A stretch of DNA of 7,379 bases from Promethearchaeota archaeon (GTDB lineage: Archaea > Asgardarchaeota > Lokiarchaeia > Sigynarchaeales > MK-D1). Positions 6,281 through 7,379 of this stretch are shown here, one piece after another; within the stretch, counting starts at the first letter, position 1; each line of letters starts with the position of its first letter. The notes beneath the pieces are model-generated. The model saw only the letters and a list, made by a program, of their open reading frames with translations. It did not search any database and had not been told where the DNA came from. Both the position numbers and the translations under genes were made by a program. Where the stretch lies: the NCBI GenBank assembly GCA_016839385.1, contig JAEOUK010000232.1, positions 1 through 7,379 on the forward strand, given 5' to 3'.

Positions 6281-6307
6281 GTAAAAACTTTATTGAATAG
6301 AATAAAG
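6281..6307. promoter_or_regulatory. Divergent promoter with mirrored TATA-like boxes
   Basis: CTTTATT (6288-6294) and its exact reverse complement AATAAAG (6301-6307) flank a 6-bp spacer. The plus-strand copy follows GTAAAAA (6281-6287), a good BRE match; a start site about 27 nt downstream would give the editing gene a leader near 18 nt containing GGTG. The minus-strand copy is centred about 34 bp before the radical SAM ATG at 6270, implying a leader of only several bases. Together they would form a bidirectional promoter. Symmetry and spacing are seen; activity is inferred. Confidence 0.45.
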
Positions 6308-6335
6308 AATACCATGTAATTAATCTGGTGTTTAC

Positions 6336-7379
6336 ATGACAAAACAATTATACTGGAAAAATCCATATCAAAAGACGTTCACGGCTGAAATTCTTGATGT
6401 ACAGAAAGGAGCAATCATTCTAGATCAAACCTTATTTTATGCAACTTCAGGGAACCAAATTCATGACACAGGAAAAATAATTGTGGATCATGATATTTAC
6501 CATGTTATAAATGTTGAAGAGGATGAAAATAAGACATTCTACCACTACACTGACCCTAAACCTACGCAGAAAATCATCGGTTCCAAAATTAAAGGTGAAA
6601 TTGATTGGGAACGACGGTACTCTGTAATGAGAGCCCATACAGGACAACATATCATTTCTGCTGTGATGATGAAGAAATATTCCAATAAAACAACGCGTGC
6701 TAACATAAAACCAGGAGAATTTATTATTGAATTTCAGCTGGATGTGACTAGAGATCAATTAGAAGCCGTGATGAAAGAGGTAAATCCTCTATTTACATAT
6801 CAAGTAAAAAAAGTCATTTCTTACATCTTGGATCATGATGAAGCTATAAAGAAATTTGCAAAAAAAATTCGAGGTAAAATTCCCGAAGTAAATACAGTAA
6901 GAATTTTAGAAGTTGAAGGCACTGATTTCAATACCTGTGGTGGTACACACGTCAAGAAAACTACAGAAATTGGACCTGTTTTTATTTCAACCATACATCG
7001 AGGTCGAGAAGTAGATTTTTTGTGTGGAAATTATGCATTAGAAATGCTGAGTTCAAGCAATATCAACCATGTATTTTCAAACTTGCTTCTTAACTGTTCC
7101 TGGGAACAATATCCTCAAGTATTTCAAAAGAAATTAGAAGAACTTCAAGAATTACAAAAAAAACAAAAAGATAATGCCATCATTATTATGGAATTACTTC
7201 AAACACGTTATTCTGAGGAGATTGATGGTATTGAAACCCAATTTATAGAAGCTGATCTTCCTAAAAAGGTAGTTTTCAATGGAATCAAGAATTTTGCACC
7301 TAACCATATTCTCACTATCAAACATGCACCTAAACAATTCCTAATTTTATCGACATCAAAGAAATTTCCTGCAAAAATG
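6336..7379 (+). CDS. Alanyl-tRNA editing protein, AlaX-L type (3' end cut by window)
   Basis: AlaX proteins are free-standing relatives of the AlaRS editing domain and hydrolyse wrongly charged Ser- or Gly-tRNA-Ala. The visible 348 residues start MTKQLYWKNPYQKTF, a standard AlaX opening. The ATG at 6336 follows GGTG with a five-base gap, a good archaeal ribosome binding site. The zinc and catalytic set is complete: His101 and His105 (HTGQH) plus Cys201 and His205 (CGGTH). The usual glycine-rich GGGQ loop reads SGNQIHDTG (38-46), with Asn40 in place of a glycine. The CGGTH region is followed by a lysine- and glutamine-rich helical stretch (about 259-285) and the start of a C-terminal DHHA1/C-Ala-like part, which marks the long AlaX-L form. 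The frame is still open at the right edge; judging by family length some tens of residues are missing. It is divergent from the radical SAM-ABCE1 operon across 65 bp. Confidence 0.93.
   Translation, partial: MTKQLYWKNPYQKTFTAEILDVQKGAIILDQTLFYATSGNQIHDTGKIIVDHDIYHVINVEEDENKTFYHYTDPKPTQKIIGSKIKGEIDWERRYSVMRAHTGQHIISAVMMKKYSNKTTRANIKPGEFIIEFQLDVTRDQLEAVMKEVNPLFTYQVKKVISYILDHDEAIKKFAKKIRGKIPEVNTVRILEVEGTDFNTCGGTHVKKTTEIGPVFISTIHRGREVDFLCGNYALEMLSSSNINHVFSNLLLNCSWEQYPQVFQKKLEELQELQKKQKDNAIIIMELLQTRYSEEIDGIETQFIEADLPKKVVFNGIKNFAPNHILTIKHAPKQFLILSTSKKFPAKM

Noticed and set aside
6271..6366. Longer N-terminus for the radical SAM protein (start at 6366 or 6315)
   Set aside because: The extra residues do not resemble the family, would overlap the start of the divergent editing gene (from 6366) and would cover the promoter-like inverted repeat.
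6447..6758. Minus-strand open frame of 103 codons
   Set aside because: It lies wholly antisense to the AlaX coding region, whose frame carries all the family motifs, and its translation resembles no protein.

Overview
The window is an AT-rich stretch (roughly one third G+C by eye) of an archaeal chromosome. The clearest lineage marker is a full-length ABCE1/Rli1 ribosome-recycling ATPase, which is confined to archaea and eukaryotes. An AN1-type zinc finger joined to TPR repeats, which has a eukaryote-like flavour, would suit an Asgard archaeon such as a Heimdall- or Loki-type lineage. That placement is inference; only 'archaeon' is well supported. The promoter-like elements (A-rich BRE followed by a TATA-like box) and short or absent leaders also look archaeal. 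No mobile elements, CRISPR arrays, rRNA or tRNA genes were recognised.

Layout from left to right. (1) Up to 746, plus strand: the 3' part of a stand-alone 2-oxoacid dehydrogenase E2-type acyltransferase domain, running in from the left edge. (2) 747-1029: a non-coding stretch with two oligo-T tracts, a TATA-like element and a perfect 8-bp inverted repeat. (3) 1030-1386, plus: an unrecognised 118-residue helical protein, followed by a 14-bp palindrome and T-rich tail. (4) 1557-2444, plus: a ten-helix EamA/DMT-family membrane transporter. (5) 2503-3549, plus: the AN1 zinc finger-TPR protein. (6) 6270 down to 3551, minus: a two-gene operon of a radical SAM enzyme followed 11 nt later by ABCE1. 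It converges on the AN1-TPR gene with one base between the stop codons. (7) 6336 to the right edge, plus: an AlaX-L-type alanyl-tRNA editing protein, divergent from the radical SAM gene across a 65-bp promoter region and truncated by the window end.

The right half reads as a translation-quality neighbourhood: ABCE1 splits ribosomes, AlaX removes mischarged amino acid from tRNA-Ala, and the radical SAM enzyme co-transcribed with ABCE1 has an unknown substrate. The left half is a set of apparently independent genes. The points most worth a second look are the AN1-TPR protein, the radical SAM-ABCE1 operon, the symmetric TATA-like inverted repeat between the divergent genes, and the hairpin/operator ahead of the orphan 118-residue gene. 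I see no strong evidence of a wholly new multi-gene system.
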